Origin: Phycisphaerae bacterium
Lineage (GTDB): Bacteria; Planctomycetota; Phycisphaerae; Phycisphaerales; UBA1924
Assembly: GCA_002706885.1 (NCBI GenBank)
Contig: PAKY01000016.1
Coordinates: 1-40,880 of the forward strand
Reading direction: 5' to 3'
DNA: 40,880 nucleotides
Below the pieces are notes generated by a model, which worked only from the letters and a program-made list of their open reading frames with translations, ran no database searches and was not told the origin of the DNA. Position 1 is the first letter of the stretch. Every line of letters starts with the position of its first letter. Both the position numbers and the translations under genes were made by a program. Positions 14,754 to 22,418 of the stretch are shown here, piece after piece.

Positions 14754-17222
14754 TCAGGCCTCGCGTTCGCTGTCGTAGGTCACGAGGAATTTGATCAGAT
14801 CGAACACGTCGCTGATATCGAGCGGGGGCGCGAGTGTTGGATCCGGATCGGCGAGCCAGGCGATCAGGTCGCTCTCGTCGACGGAGCAGTCGGCGTTCAC
14901 ATCCGCGCTGAACTGCACCGACCGCTCGATGGTGAAATCGATGACCGATCGGTCGGAGTTCGAGTTGCCGGCGGGGCCAAAGCAGACGTAGATCGTGTCG
15001 CCGACTTCGAACGGTCCGAGCGGCTGGTCGAAGGAACCTTCGACGCTCGCGGGGTAGGTCTGGGTGAAGACCGGCGGGTCATCATTGACGTGGATGAGGA
15101 CCTCGACCCCGCCGCTGTTTGTGGTGGGGGTGATCAGGCTGTCGGTGATGTGATACGACCCGGCGACGGTCACGGTGAAGGCCGCGATCGCGAATACGTC
15201 ATGGGTGTGGACGTTCGAGCCCTGACCTGGATGGACGTAGTTGGAGGCGATGCGGAGGTATCGGGCGGGATGGGCGGTGGGGATGGACGATCCGTCGGAG
15301 GAGTAGTCGCCGTCGCCCGTGGGCGCCATGGGGGTGTAGGCGGCGGGAGCGCCGATCGGCGCGGTGGGATTCCAGAGGTAGGACCAGCCTTGGGGGGGCG
15401 AAGAGCCGTCGTAGTCGTCGCGGTAGTCGGCGACGGTGTCGGGCGGGCAGTCGTCGCAGCCTGACGGGAGTCCGTCGTTCTCGACAGTGATCAGTTCGGT
15501 GCTCGACGCCTCGATCTGCACGGTGTTGGGCGTGTCGATGTAGGTGTTGCAGCGGATGGTGACGTTGCGAGCGTTGGTGACGTCGATGGCGGCGAAGAGC
15601 GGGTCGTGCATGCCGTCGGGGCTGCTGGGGTTCGAGTTGACGCCGATAAAGGTGTTGTTCTCGATGACGATCGACTGGTGGTACGGCTCGTCGGTGAAGT
15701 ACTCGGGGTTGTCCTCGTAGACCTTGACGGCGCCGGTCGTCGGGACATCGGCTCCGGTGGTCTTATGCCAGAGCGTGTCTTCGAAGATGTTGTTCGCGAT
15801 AAGGACGTTGCGGGCGAAGATGCCCTCGGCGAGGGCGACGGGTCCCAGGGCGATGTTGGCGCTGGAGTTGTTCCGGAAGTGGCAGCCTGTGATCTCCAGG
15901 TCCTGGACCTGAACGGTCAATGGGCGTCCGAAGTTCCCTTCGAAGACGCAGTCTCGGACGATGGTCTTGGTGAGACGCTTGGGGCTGATGATGGAGCCGG
16001 GGCCGAAGCCCGCGGGCGCGTCGTCGGCGAGCGTAACCGTTCCGCGGCGGATGTCGTTGCCGAGGGCGTCCTGGCCACGCTCGCCCCATTCGGCGTCGAC
16101 GATCGCGGTCTCGGCCGAGCCGCCCGTGTAGAGGAGCGTGGCGTTCGCGCCGTCGATGCTCCGGTTCGAGTTGCCGAGCCAGTAGACGCCGAACTCACGG
16201 GGGCCGAGGGTCTCTTCGACGTAGACCATCTTCTCCTTGTGGTTGATGGGGTCGTAGCGGGTGCCCTTGAAGTAGCAGTCCTCGAAGAGGTACTCGCCGC
16301 TCGGGAAATTGATGAACACGCCGTCTCGTGGGGTGACGGCGAGGCGTCCGTCGGTCGGGTTCATGACGAGGCGGCGCATCGTGACGTCGTGACACCCCAG
16401 GAGTGAGAGGACGGCGACGGGGCCGTTGCGGATCTCGACGTTCTCGAAGGTGAGGCCGTCGACGTCGTGGAAGCGGCCGGTGTTTGATCCGCCCGTCACC
16501 GCAAAGTGCCAGGAGACGCCGTCGCCGACGCTTACCTTCGCGGCCATGCCCATGTTCTCGATGCGGTAGCGGCGGCCTTCGCCGCCCGGGACGGACTGCC
16601 ACTGATCGGTGAAGTTGGCCTGATTCACGCCGATCGAGAGGGCCGTGACTGGGAGGAGGTCGCCCGTCGCGAGGTCGTAGGCGTTGGCGGAGTAGGCCTG
16701 CATCCCGTCGTAGTGCGGGAGGCCTTCGAAGACGTCGACTTCGATCCCGTCGTTCGGCTCATCGAGCCCGACGACGACGCCGGCGGTGGCGAAGGACGGG
16801 TCATTGTCGATGGCGAGGTTTTCAAGGGTGACGTTGGCGCCGCCCTCGATGAAGATGTGGCGAGAGCCGCCCGCGTTGTTGATCAGCGCCCCGATGTTCC
16901 GCTCGAGGAGCGTCGTCGGCTTCCCTTCGGTGTCGGTGGCGCCGCGGAGCGTGAGGTCGGTCGCGTTCTGGATGAGCAGGAGTTCCGGGAGGACGTTGGG
17001 CTGGGGCTCGGCGAAGTTGTACGTCCCCGCGTCGAACTCGACGACGCTCGGCACGCCCGTACTCGTTTGGAGGGCGATGGCGAAGTTGACGGCCGACTGG
17101 ATCGCGAGGCGGTCGTCGACGCCGTCGTCGGGCATCGCTCCGTGCTGAGAGACGTGAACGTTGTTCTGGGCGAGGGTCGTCGGGCCGCAGGCGAGGACGG
17201 TCAGAATGAGTGCAGTACGCAT
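14754..17222 (-). CDS. Secreted right-handed beta-helix protein with dockerin-like tail
   Basis: An 822-residue protein. The signal peptide is about residues 1-19 (ALILTVLACGPTTLAQ). The body opens with a pectate-lyase-3-like motif (HGAMPDDGVDD, then IQSAVNFA) and continues as a beta-helix to about residue 590. TPRDGVF (Asp300) and GTRYDP (Asp324) align with Asp298 and Asp322 of the GH27-fused beta-helix, while Tyr323 stands where that protein has Asp321. Residues about 600-770 form an extra beta-domain that the paralogue at 22419-24353 lacks. The C-terminus (about 775-822) is dockerin-like: DVNADCSVDESDLIAWL, then DISDVFDLIKFL. GAGGAAC-like bases (GAGGAA) precede the ATG at 17222. It is probably a glycan-cleaving or glycan-binding enzyme; the exact activity is not visible. 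Confidence 0.88.
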   Translation of the reverse strand: MRTALILTVLACGPTTLAQNNVHVSQHGAMPDDGVDDRLAIQSAVNFAIALQTSTGVPSVVEFDAGTYNFAEPQPNVLPELLLIQNATDLTLRGATDTEGKPTTLLERNIGALINNAGGSRHIFIEGGANVTLENLAIDNDPSFATAGVVVGLDEPNDGIEVDVFEGLPHYDGMQAYSANAYDLATGDLLPVTALSIGVNQANFTDQWQSVPGGEGRRYRIENMGMAAKVSVGDGVSWHFAVTGGSNTGRFHDVDGLTFENVEIRNGPVAVLSLLGCHDVTMRRLVMNPTDGRLAVTPRDGVFINFPSGEYLFEDCYFKGTRYDPINHKEKMVYVEETLGPREFGVYWLGNSNRSIDGANATLLYTGGSAETAIVDAEWGERGQDALGNDIRRGTVTLADDAPAGFGPGSIISPKRLTKTIVRDCVFEGNFGRPLTVQVQDLEITGCHFRNNSSANIALGPVALAEGIFARNVLIANNIFEDTLWHKTTGADVPTTGAVKVYEDNPEYFTDEPYHQSIVIENNTFIGVNSNPSSPDGMHDPLFAAIDVTNARNVTIRCNTYIDTPNTVQIEASSTELITVENDGLPSGCDDCPPDTVADYRDDYDGSSPPQGWSYLWNPTAPIGAPAAYTPMAPTGDGDYSSDGSSIPTAHPARYLRIASNYVHPGQGSNVHTHDVFAIAAFTVTVAGSYHITDSLITPTTNSGGVEVLIHVNDDPPVFTQTYPASVEGSFDQPLGPFEVGDTIYVCFGPAGNSNSDRSVIDFTIERSVQFSADVNADCSVDESDLIAWLADPDPTLAPPLDISDVFDLIKFLVTYDSEREA

Positions 17223-17353
17223 CGCGCGGCGTTCCTCATGGATGAGAGTAGTTGCGACGTTGTCAGGAATGAGAGCGCCCGCTGTCTCCAGCGAGCGTCT
17301 CAGGGTGTGTTGTGTCGTCGACGCCGCGGTGTCGGCGTCAGTGGTCTGGCCGA

Positions 17354-20300
17354 TCAGCAGCCGCCGGCGTCGAAGACGCTGAGCATGTCGATCACGTCGA
17401 ACGCATCGACGGCCCCGTCGAAGTTGATGTCGAAGGGGTCGCTGAGGAACATCAGGACGTCGGTTTCGGTGAGCTTGCCGTCGCCGTCGAAGTCGACGGC
17501 GGAGCAGCGGAGCTCGCCCATGGCCTGTTCGAGGGTCGTCGCGATGTGGATTTCGTCTACCTCGGTGGTTCCGCCTGCGGTGTTCTCGACGATGAGGCGG
17601 AGGAAGTCGAGCGAGACACCCGACTGGGCCACGGCGCTGACATCGAAGTCGATGACATTGGAGTCGACGGGGACGCCGTCAGACCCGAAGAACTTGACGT
17701 CGAACTGCTCCAGGGCGAGGTCGGAGCGGCTGATCAGGCGGGTGACGAGCAGGAGGGTGTCTCCCGGCACAACGCCACCCCGCTCGGGGTAGTCGAGACT
17801 GCCCGCGACAATGTCGGGGCCGCCGATGAGACTCAGCTCGTCCCACGGGCCGAGGAATCCGTTCTCCGCATCACCCTGGCCGTCGAGGGGCGCGCCGGGG
17901 GCGTAGGGGAAGGTCTCTTCGGCGACGATGGTCGTCGCGACGTCGTTCGAGGCCGCGTCATCGAAACGAGCGGTGATACGGAGCTCGTCGATGGCGACGG
18001 CGCCGAACTCGGACGCGCCCGAGCCGAGTTGCTCGTTGACCGTGAGCTCGACCCAGTTCATCCGAAGGCTTGTGTTTCCGGCGACCTCGCCCTGCCAGCC
18101 GTCGAACTGATCGACGGACGGGATCGCGTCGCCATCATCGAAGACGGCGACACGGATGCGGTCGGAGTCGGTGGTGTTGTTGGGGTCGCCGTCGGCCTGG
18201 AAGTGGGCGATGACGAGTTTGGTCTCACCGAACGGGAGGGCGCCCGGGAGCGTTCCGACGGTGCCGGAGACCTCTTCCTGGAAGCCGAAGATCAGGTCTT
18301 CGGAGTCGTACTCCGCCTGCAGGAAACAGCGGACGAATCCTTCGTTTCCGGGTCCGCTCTTGAAGCGGAGGGCAAAGCCGCCGTCGGTCTCCCGGCTGAC
18401 GAGGAAGGCGATGTGGCGATCTGAGGCGCCCGTCGGGCCCTGGATACGTGCCTGGTTCGTGAGCTCGCGTTCCCAGGCGCCGCCGAAAGCGGGCTGGAAC
18501 CGGTTCGAGCCGTTCGGCGGGGGCGCCGACGCGCTGAACAGGGTGAGATCGGTGGACTCCACCACCGCGCCTGCATCGGCGGTGACGGTCACGCCGTCCT
18601 CGAGCGTGACAACGCCTCGCATGTTGCCGATGGCGTCCTCATATCCGAGGGTGAGGCGGCTGCCGGCGGACTGCTTCACGAGCGCGGTCATGAAGAGCGT
18701 CTCGTCGCCGCGGGAGAGGCCGAAGGGCGTTTCCATGAGGCGCAACATGTTGACGTTGGAAGTCGCGAGGCGATCGCCAATACCGGAACGCACGCCGGTG
18801 TTTGAGCCGTCGACCTGAGCGAGGCCCGGGCTGGTGATCTCGCCGATCGCGGGGCCGCGGGCGGTTCCGGAGGGGCCGTCGGTGTCCTCGAACCACTCGG
18901 AGTCCCAGCCGGCGTCCGCGGCGGAGCCGGCGGGGGCGCTGCCGGCGGGTCCGTCAAAGGATTCGTTGGCGATCGGAATCGTCATGCTCTCGATCAACTG
19001 GGCAAACGTCGAGGCGATCCGGAACTCATCGATGATGACCTCGCCGGAGCCGGTGGCCTGGATGTCGAGGAGGCGAAGCGTGGTGCTTCCGCCGTTGCCG
19101 TCGGTGACGTCGAAGGCGATGTCGCCGGCGGAGAGCGGGATGGCGTCTCCGTCGCGGAACACCGCGACGCTGGTGACGTCCTCCATGGTGGGGTCGTTGA
19201 CCGTTTGGGTCCTCGCAATGATGAGCAGCGTCTCGTCGGCCGGGAGCCCCGGGGCGCCGTTGGTCGGGTCGAAGACCTCGGCGTACGGCTCGCCCGACTC
19301 GGTGATGCCGAAGCCGAGACGGACGATCGAGCTGTTCTCAGCGGTGCGGATTCCAACATCAATGCCGGCGGTCGGGCTGCGGCGGCAGAGCATCGCGAAC
19401 CAGTGTTCGCCGCCCTCGACGTTCATCGCGATCGGGTTCTCGAGTACGCGGCTGAGGACACCATCGGACGCGTCGAGGGTCAACGCGTTTCCGGTCGGGG
19501 CGAAGAGTTCGATGCCGGAGAGGCGAAGACTCATGCCGTCGCCCGCGACGGAGGCGGCGCCGCTTTCGACGTTCCAGGGGCCGATCCATCCCTGGCCGCT
19601 CTCGGCGGCGCCGATGGCGCCCGCGTAGTCGAAGCTCTCGCCCGCGAGGGTGCGGGCGGTTTTCTCGTAGACGCGAACGTAGTCGGTGTCGGCGGAGCGG
19701 CCGAAGATGTTGATGTCGGGATGGAGGACGCCGTGGTCGGCGAGCTGTCCGTCGGATTGGCCCTCGTTCACGCTCATGCTCGTGACGAAGGAGGACTCGA
19801 CGGCGATGCCCGGAAGGATCGACGACCGTCCGACGACCTCGCTCTTGCTGAACAGCCCGTTGTCGTTGAAGTCGACGTAGTAGATGTAATCACCCGCCTC
19901 GGTCCAATGGAGGCCGTAGGTCGTGAACTGGGCGGAGAGGTCGAAAATCCCGGGGAAGGCGAACGAGTCGTCTTCGCCCGGGTATGGGAAGGTACTCGAC
20001 GAGTCGAGGGTCACGTGCGGCGGGCCGTCCGGGACCTCGAACTCGACCACCCAGTCGTCAAGGACGAGCGGGTCGAGCGAGGTCGGCGCGGAGGGGTGGC
20101 GCTGGCGGGCGATGCCCGTGCCATTGCCCGGCGAGAAGAAGCCGCTGGTCTGGACACCCGGCGACCCGATCGGCCGCGAGCGCCACACAAAGAAGGAGCC
20201 GGGGCCGAATCGCTCGTGGGTGTTGATCCAGGCTGTGGAATAGAGCTGTCCCTGCGGGCCCTCGTCGGGGAGGGCGGCTGTGACGGTGTTGCTGAAGAAG

Positions 20301-20551
20301 CCGATGCCGCCTTCGGAGGTCGTGTCGACCAAGGCGTTCCGCGGGGCGCGCGGAGTCGGATTGCCGCGGGTCTGGACCTCCCAGAGACTCTCGTCGACCT
20401 GGGAACCGTCGGCGTTGAAGAACTGGGTCTGGAACTCGTCGGCGAACCGCAGCATGTAGGCGCCGGTGACCTGCTGGTTGGGCGGCGTGCCCTGCTGACC
20501 GATGGCTGCGCCCGCGAGGGCGACGACGAACAATGTGGCTGACCTCTTCAT
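17354..20551 (-). CDS. Secreted GH16-fold protein with repeated beta-modules and dockerin-like tail
   Basis: A 1065-residue protein. The signal peptide is about residues 1-19. Residues about 35-300 resemble GH16 (concanavalin-like fold): FADEF near the start, a RFGPGSFFVWRSRP strand, and TYGLHWTEAGDYIYYVDF late. The expected catalytic E-x-D-x(x)-E is not intact; the matching place reads LDDWVVEFE (164-172), so hydrolase activity is doubtful. Three related modules follow, each starting with a phrase like GESFDYAGA, NESFDGPAG or EETFPYAPG and ending with an I/V-DE(F/L/I)-R/H-I strand; they look like concanavalin-type binding domains. The tail has two calcium-loop-like repeats (DFDGDGKLTETDV, DINFDGAVDAFDV) and ends in GGC. 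GAGGGAG lies nine bases before the chosen ATG. A glycan-binding or degraded laminarinase/agarase-like role is inferred. Confidence 0.85.
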   Translation of the reverse strand: MKRSATLFVVALAGAAIGQQGTPPNQQVTGAYMLRFADEFQTQFFNADGSQVDESLWEVQTRGNPTPRAPRNALVDTTSEGGIGFFSNTVTAALPDEGPQGQLYSTAWINTHERFGPGSFFVWRSRPIGSPGVQTSGFFSPGNGTGIARQRHPSAPTSLDPLVLDDWVVEFEVPDGPPHVTLDSSSTFPYPGEDDSFAFPGIFDLSAQFTTYGLHWTEAGDYIYYVDFNDNGLFSKSEVVGRSSILPGIAVESSFVTSMSVNEGQSDGQLADHGVLHPDINIFGRSADTDYVRVYEKTARTLAGESFDYAGAIGAAESGQGWIGPWNVESGAASVAGDGMSLRLSGIELFAPTGNALTLDASDGVLSRVLENPIAMNVEGGEHWFAMLCRRSPTAGIDVGIRTAENSSIVRLGFGITESGEPYAEVFDPTNGAPGLPADETLLIIARTQTVNDPTMEDVTSVAVFRDGDAIPLSAGDIAFDVTDGNGGSTTLRLLDIQATGSGEVIIDEFRIASTFAQLIESMTIPIANESFDGPAGSAPAGSAADAGWDSEWFEDTDGPSGTARGPAIGEITSPGLAQVDGSNTGVRSGIGDRLATSNVNMLRLMETPFGLSRGDETLFMTALVKQSAGSRLTLGYEDAIGNMRGVVTLEDGVTVTADAGAVVESTDLTLFSASAPPPNGSNRFQPAFGGAWERELTNQARIQGPTGASDRHIAFLVSRETDGGFALRFKSGPGNEGFVRCFLQAEYDSEDLIFGFQEEVSGTVGTLPGALPFGETKLVIAHFQADGDPNNTTDSDRIRVAVFDDGDAIPSVDQFDGWQGEVAGNTSLRMNWVELTVNEQLGSGASEFGAVAIDELRITARFDDAASNDVATTIVAEETFPYAPGAPLDGQGDAENGFLGPWDELSLIGGPDIVAGSLDYPERGGVVPGDTLLLVTRLISRSDLALEQFDVKFFGSDGVPVDSNVIDFDVSAVAQSGVSLDFLRLIVENTAGGTTEVDEIHIATTLEQAMGELRCSAVDFDGDGKLTETDVLMFLSDPFDINFDGAVDAFDVIDMLSVFDAGGC

Positions 20552-20968
20552 CTTGGATACTCCCTCTGGCTTCGACTGCTCAAGGCCCCGGATCATCGGT
20601 CTATGCCCAATCGAGAACGTGCGTTAGCGACCGAACGCTGATGGACACGGGGGCTTGTTCCCTCCGTCATGAGACCGCTTCCATTGTCGGTGATCTCCGG
20701 TCAAAATGCAGGTCAGTATGCGCACCGGTCTGAAAGAGATGCGTCACATCTGGTACAGAGGTCATGGGTCTGTCAGGTCGTCGTGGGCGAGGCCGGAGGG
20801 GTTTTCGTCGGGATCTCATCGTCGCTTGACACGCGTTGCGCAGGCTCTGGACCCGATTGCGGCGGGTGGACGTTCGAGCACATGCGTCCGGCTCGGTACG
20901 TCGTAGATTGGCGGACGTTCCGTCGGCGTCTTTGAACCGTGCTGTCGAACTCCTGCGAAAGGCAGTCC
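20552..20968. promoter_or_regulatory. Divergent intergenic region (417 bp), mostly unexplained
   Basis: This gap lies between the divergent starts of the GH16-fold gene and the lipoprotein sulfatase. CGAGAACG at 20612-20619 repeats eight bases of site C and may be a half-operator. TTGACA at 20826-20831 could be a -35 element, but no good -10 follows at the right distance. Several short open frames cross it, but none has a ribosome binding site or a recognisable product. Confidence 0.35.
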
Positions 20969-22375
20969 ATGCCATCCGTCCGAACGCTGGTCGTTCTTGT
21001 TCTTGCGGTTCGCTCGCTTGCGTCCTGCGCCATTGGCGCGCCAGGCGGGGGCGAAGCGGGGCGTCCTCCCAACATCATCGTGTTCTTTGCGGATGACATG
21101 GGGATGGGCGATGTCGGCGCGTACGGGTCCGAAGATATCCCGACGCCGAACATCGATTCGATCGCGGCAAACGGCGTTCGATTCACCAACGGCTATGTCT
21201 CATGTCCGCAGTGCGCCCCTTCGCGGGCCGCGTTGATGACGGGTCGTTATCAGAACCGATTCGGGTTCGAGTACAACTACAACAACGCGATCGAGGAAGA
21301 CCAAGCGGACGCCGGTCTTCCGCTGACCGAGGCGACGATCGCCAGCCGCTTGAAGAGCGTGGGTTACACGACAGGGGTCATTGGCAAATGGCACCTGGGG
21401 TGGGATGCGTCCGAGAAGTTCCACCCCCTGAATCGCGGCTACGACTACTTCTTCGGCATGCTCGAGGGCTCCGGCGGCTACATGCCTCGCGAAGGCATGG
21501 CGCTGAGTCGCTCAAAGATCTTTCGAAACCACGACCGCGTCAAGACGGAGGCGTATCTGACGGACGTCTTCGGTGACGAGGTGGTGAGTTTCATCGAACG
21601 TCACAAAGCGGATCCGTTCTTCCTGTACGTGCCGTTCAACGCCCCGCATACGCCGCTCGAGGCGACGGAGGAGTATCTGGAGCGAGCGGGTGAGCATGAG
21701 TCGGAGAAGCGGAAGATCTATTCGGCGATGGTGATCTCGATGGACGACGCCATTGGCGCCGCGCTGGAGAAGCTTCGCGCTGAGGGGTTGTCTGACAACA
21801 CCATGGTGTTCTTTCTGACCGACAACGGTGGTCAGGAGCGTCAGGGCGGCGACAACGGCATCTATCGCGCGGGGAAGGGGTCGATGTACGAGGGTGGGAT
21901 CCGCGTTCCGTTCGTCGTTCAATGGCCCGCGGTATATCCGGCGGGCGTCAGCTACGACGCGGCGGTGACGAGCCGGGACATCCTTCCGACTGCGATCGGT
22001 GCGGCGGGCGTTGAGTCCAAGGCGGATCTGCGACTGGACGGGACCGACATCACGCCGTTTCTCCTCGACGCCGGTAGAGACGGGCCGCACGCGAGCGAGC
22101 CGCTGTGCTGGCGGCTGGCGGTTCGGCCTCGCGGGCCGGATGACATCCCGTGGGCTGTGCGGCTCGATAACTGGAAGCTCGTCGGCGTGAAGTCGAGTCA
22201 GCGGGGTGGCGCCAACAAGTCGGGCGTTGAGCTCTACGACCTCTCGAAGGATCCGCGTGAAGAACACAACGTCGCGACCGACCATCCGGATGTCGTCGAG
22301 CGGCTTCGAGCCGCGTATGCCGCGTGGGAGAGTGAGATGGCGGACCCCGCGTGGGAGTTGAAACCCGCGGGATGA
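20969..22375 (+). CDS. Lipoprotein type I sulfatase
   Basis: A 468-residue sulfatase. The chosen ATG follows GAAAGG by seven bases; an upstream in-frame GTG at 20939 is less likely. The N-terminal signal ends in LASC, a lipobox with Cys20 as lipidation site, so the enzyme is probably membrane-anchored, unlike its secreted neighbours. CAPSRAALMTGR begins at Cys82, the formylglycine precursor. FFADDMGMGDVGAYG, VIGKWHLGW, FLTDNGGQ and MYEGGIRVPF give the full set of metal and active-site marks, all with standard residues. The C-terminal WKLVGVK and ELYDLSKDPREEHN blocks are typical. It converges on a beta-helix gene 43 bases downstream. This is the most canonical of the four sulfatases; the substrate is unknown. 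Confidence 0.93.
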   Translation: MPSVRTLVVLVLAVRSLASCAIGAPGGGEAGRPPNIIVFFADDMGMGDVGAYGSEDIPTPNIDSIAANGVRFTNGYVSCPQCAPSRAALMTGRYQNRFGFEYNYNNAIEEDQADAGLPLTEATIASRLKSVGYTTGVIGKWHLGWDASEKFHPLNRGYDYFFGMLEGSGGYMPREGMALSRSKIFRNHDRVKTEAYLTDVFGDEVVSFIERHKADPFFLYVPFNAPHTPLEATEEYLERAGEHESEKRKIYSAMVISMDDAIGAALEKLRAEGLSDNTMVFFLTDNGGQERQGGDNGIYRAGKGSMYEGGIRVPFVVQWPAVYPAGVSYDAAVTSRDILPTAIGAAGVESKADLRLDGTDITPFLLDAGRDGPHASEPLCWRLAVRPRGPDDIPWAVRLDNWKLVGVKSSQRGGANKSGVELYDLSKDPREEHNVATDHPDVVERLRAAYAAWESEMADPAWELKPAG

Positions 22376-22418
22376 TGGCCATCAGGGCGTTCCTTGCACC
22401 TGATTCGATCGGTTGCGG

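Noticed and set aside
20669-20935. Possible small gene of 88 codons in the 417-base divergent gap
   Set aside because: It has no ribosome binding site, no signal or domain, and codon use unlike the neighbouring genes.
22373-22384. Perfect 12-base palindrome TGATGGCCATCA at the end of the lipoprotein sulfatase gene
   Set aside because: It includes the stop codon, has too short a stem around a GGCC loop and no T-run, so I do not call it a terminator or a regulatory site.
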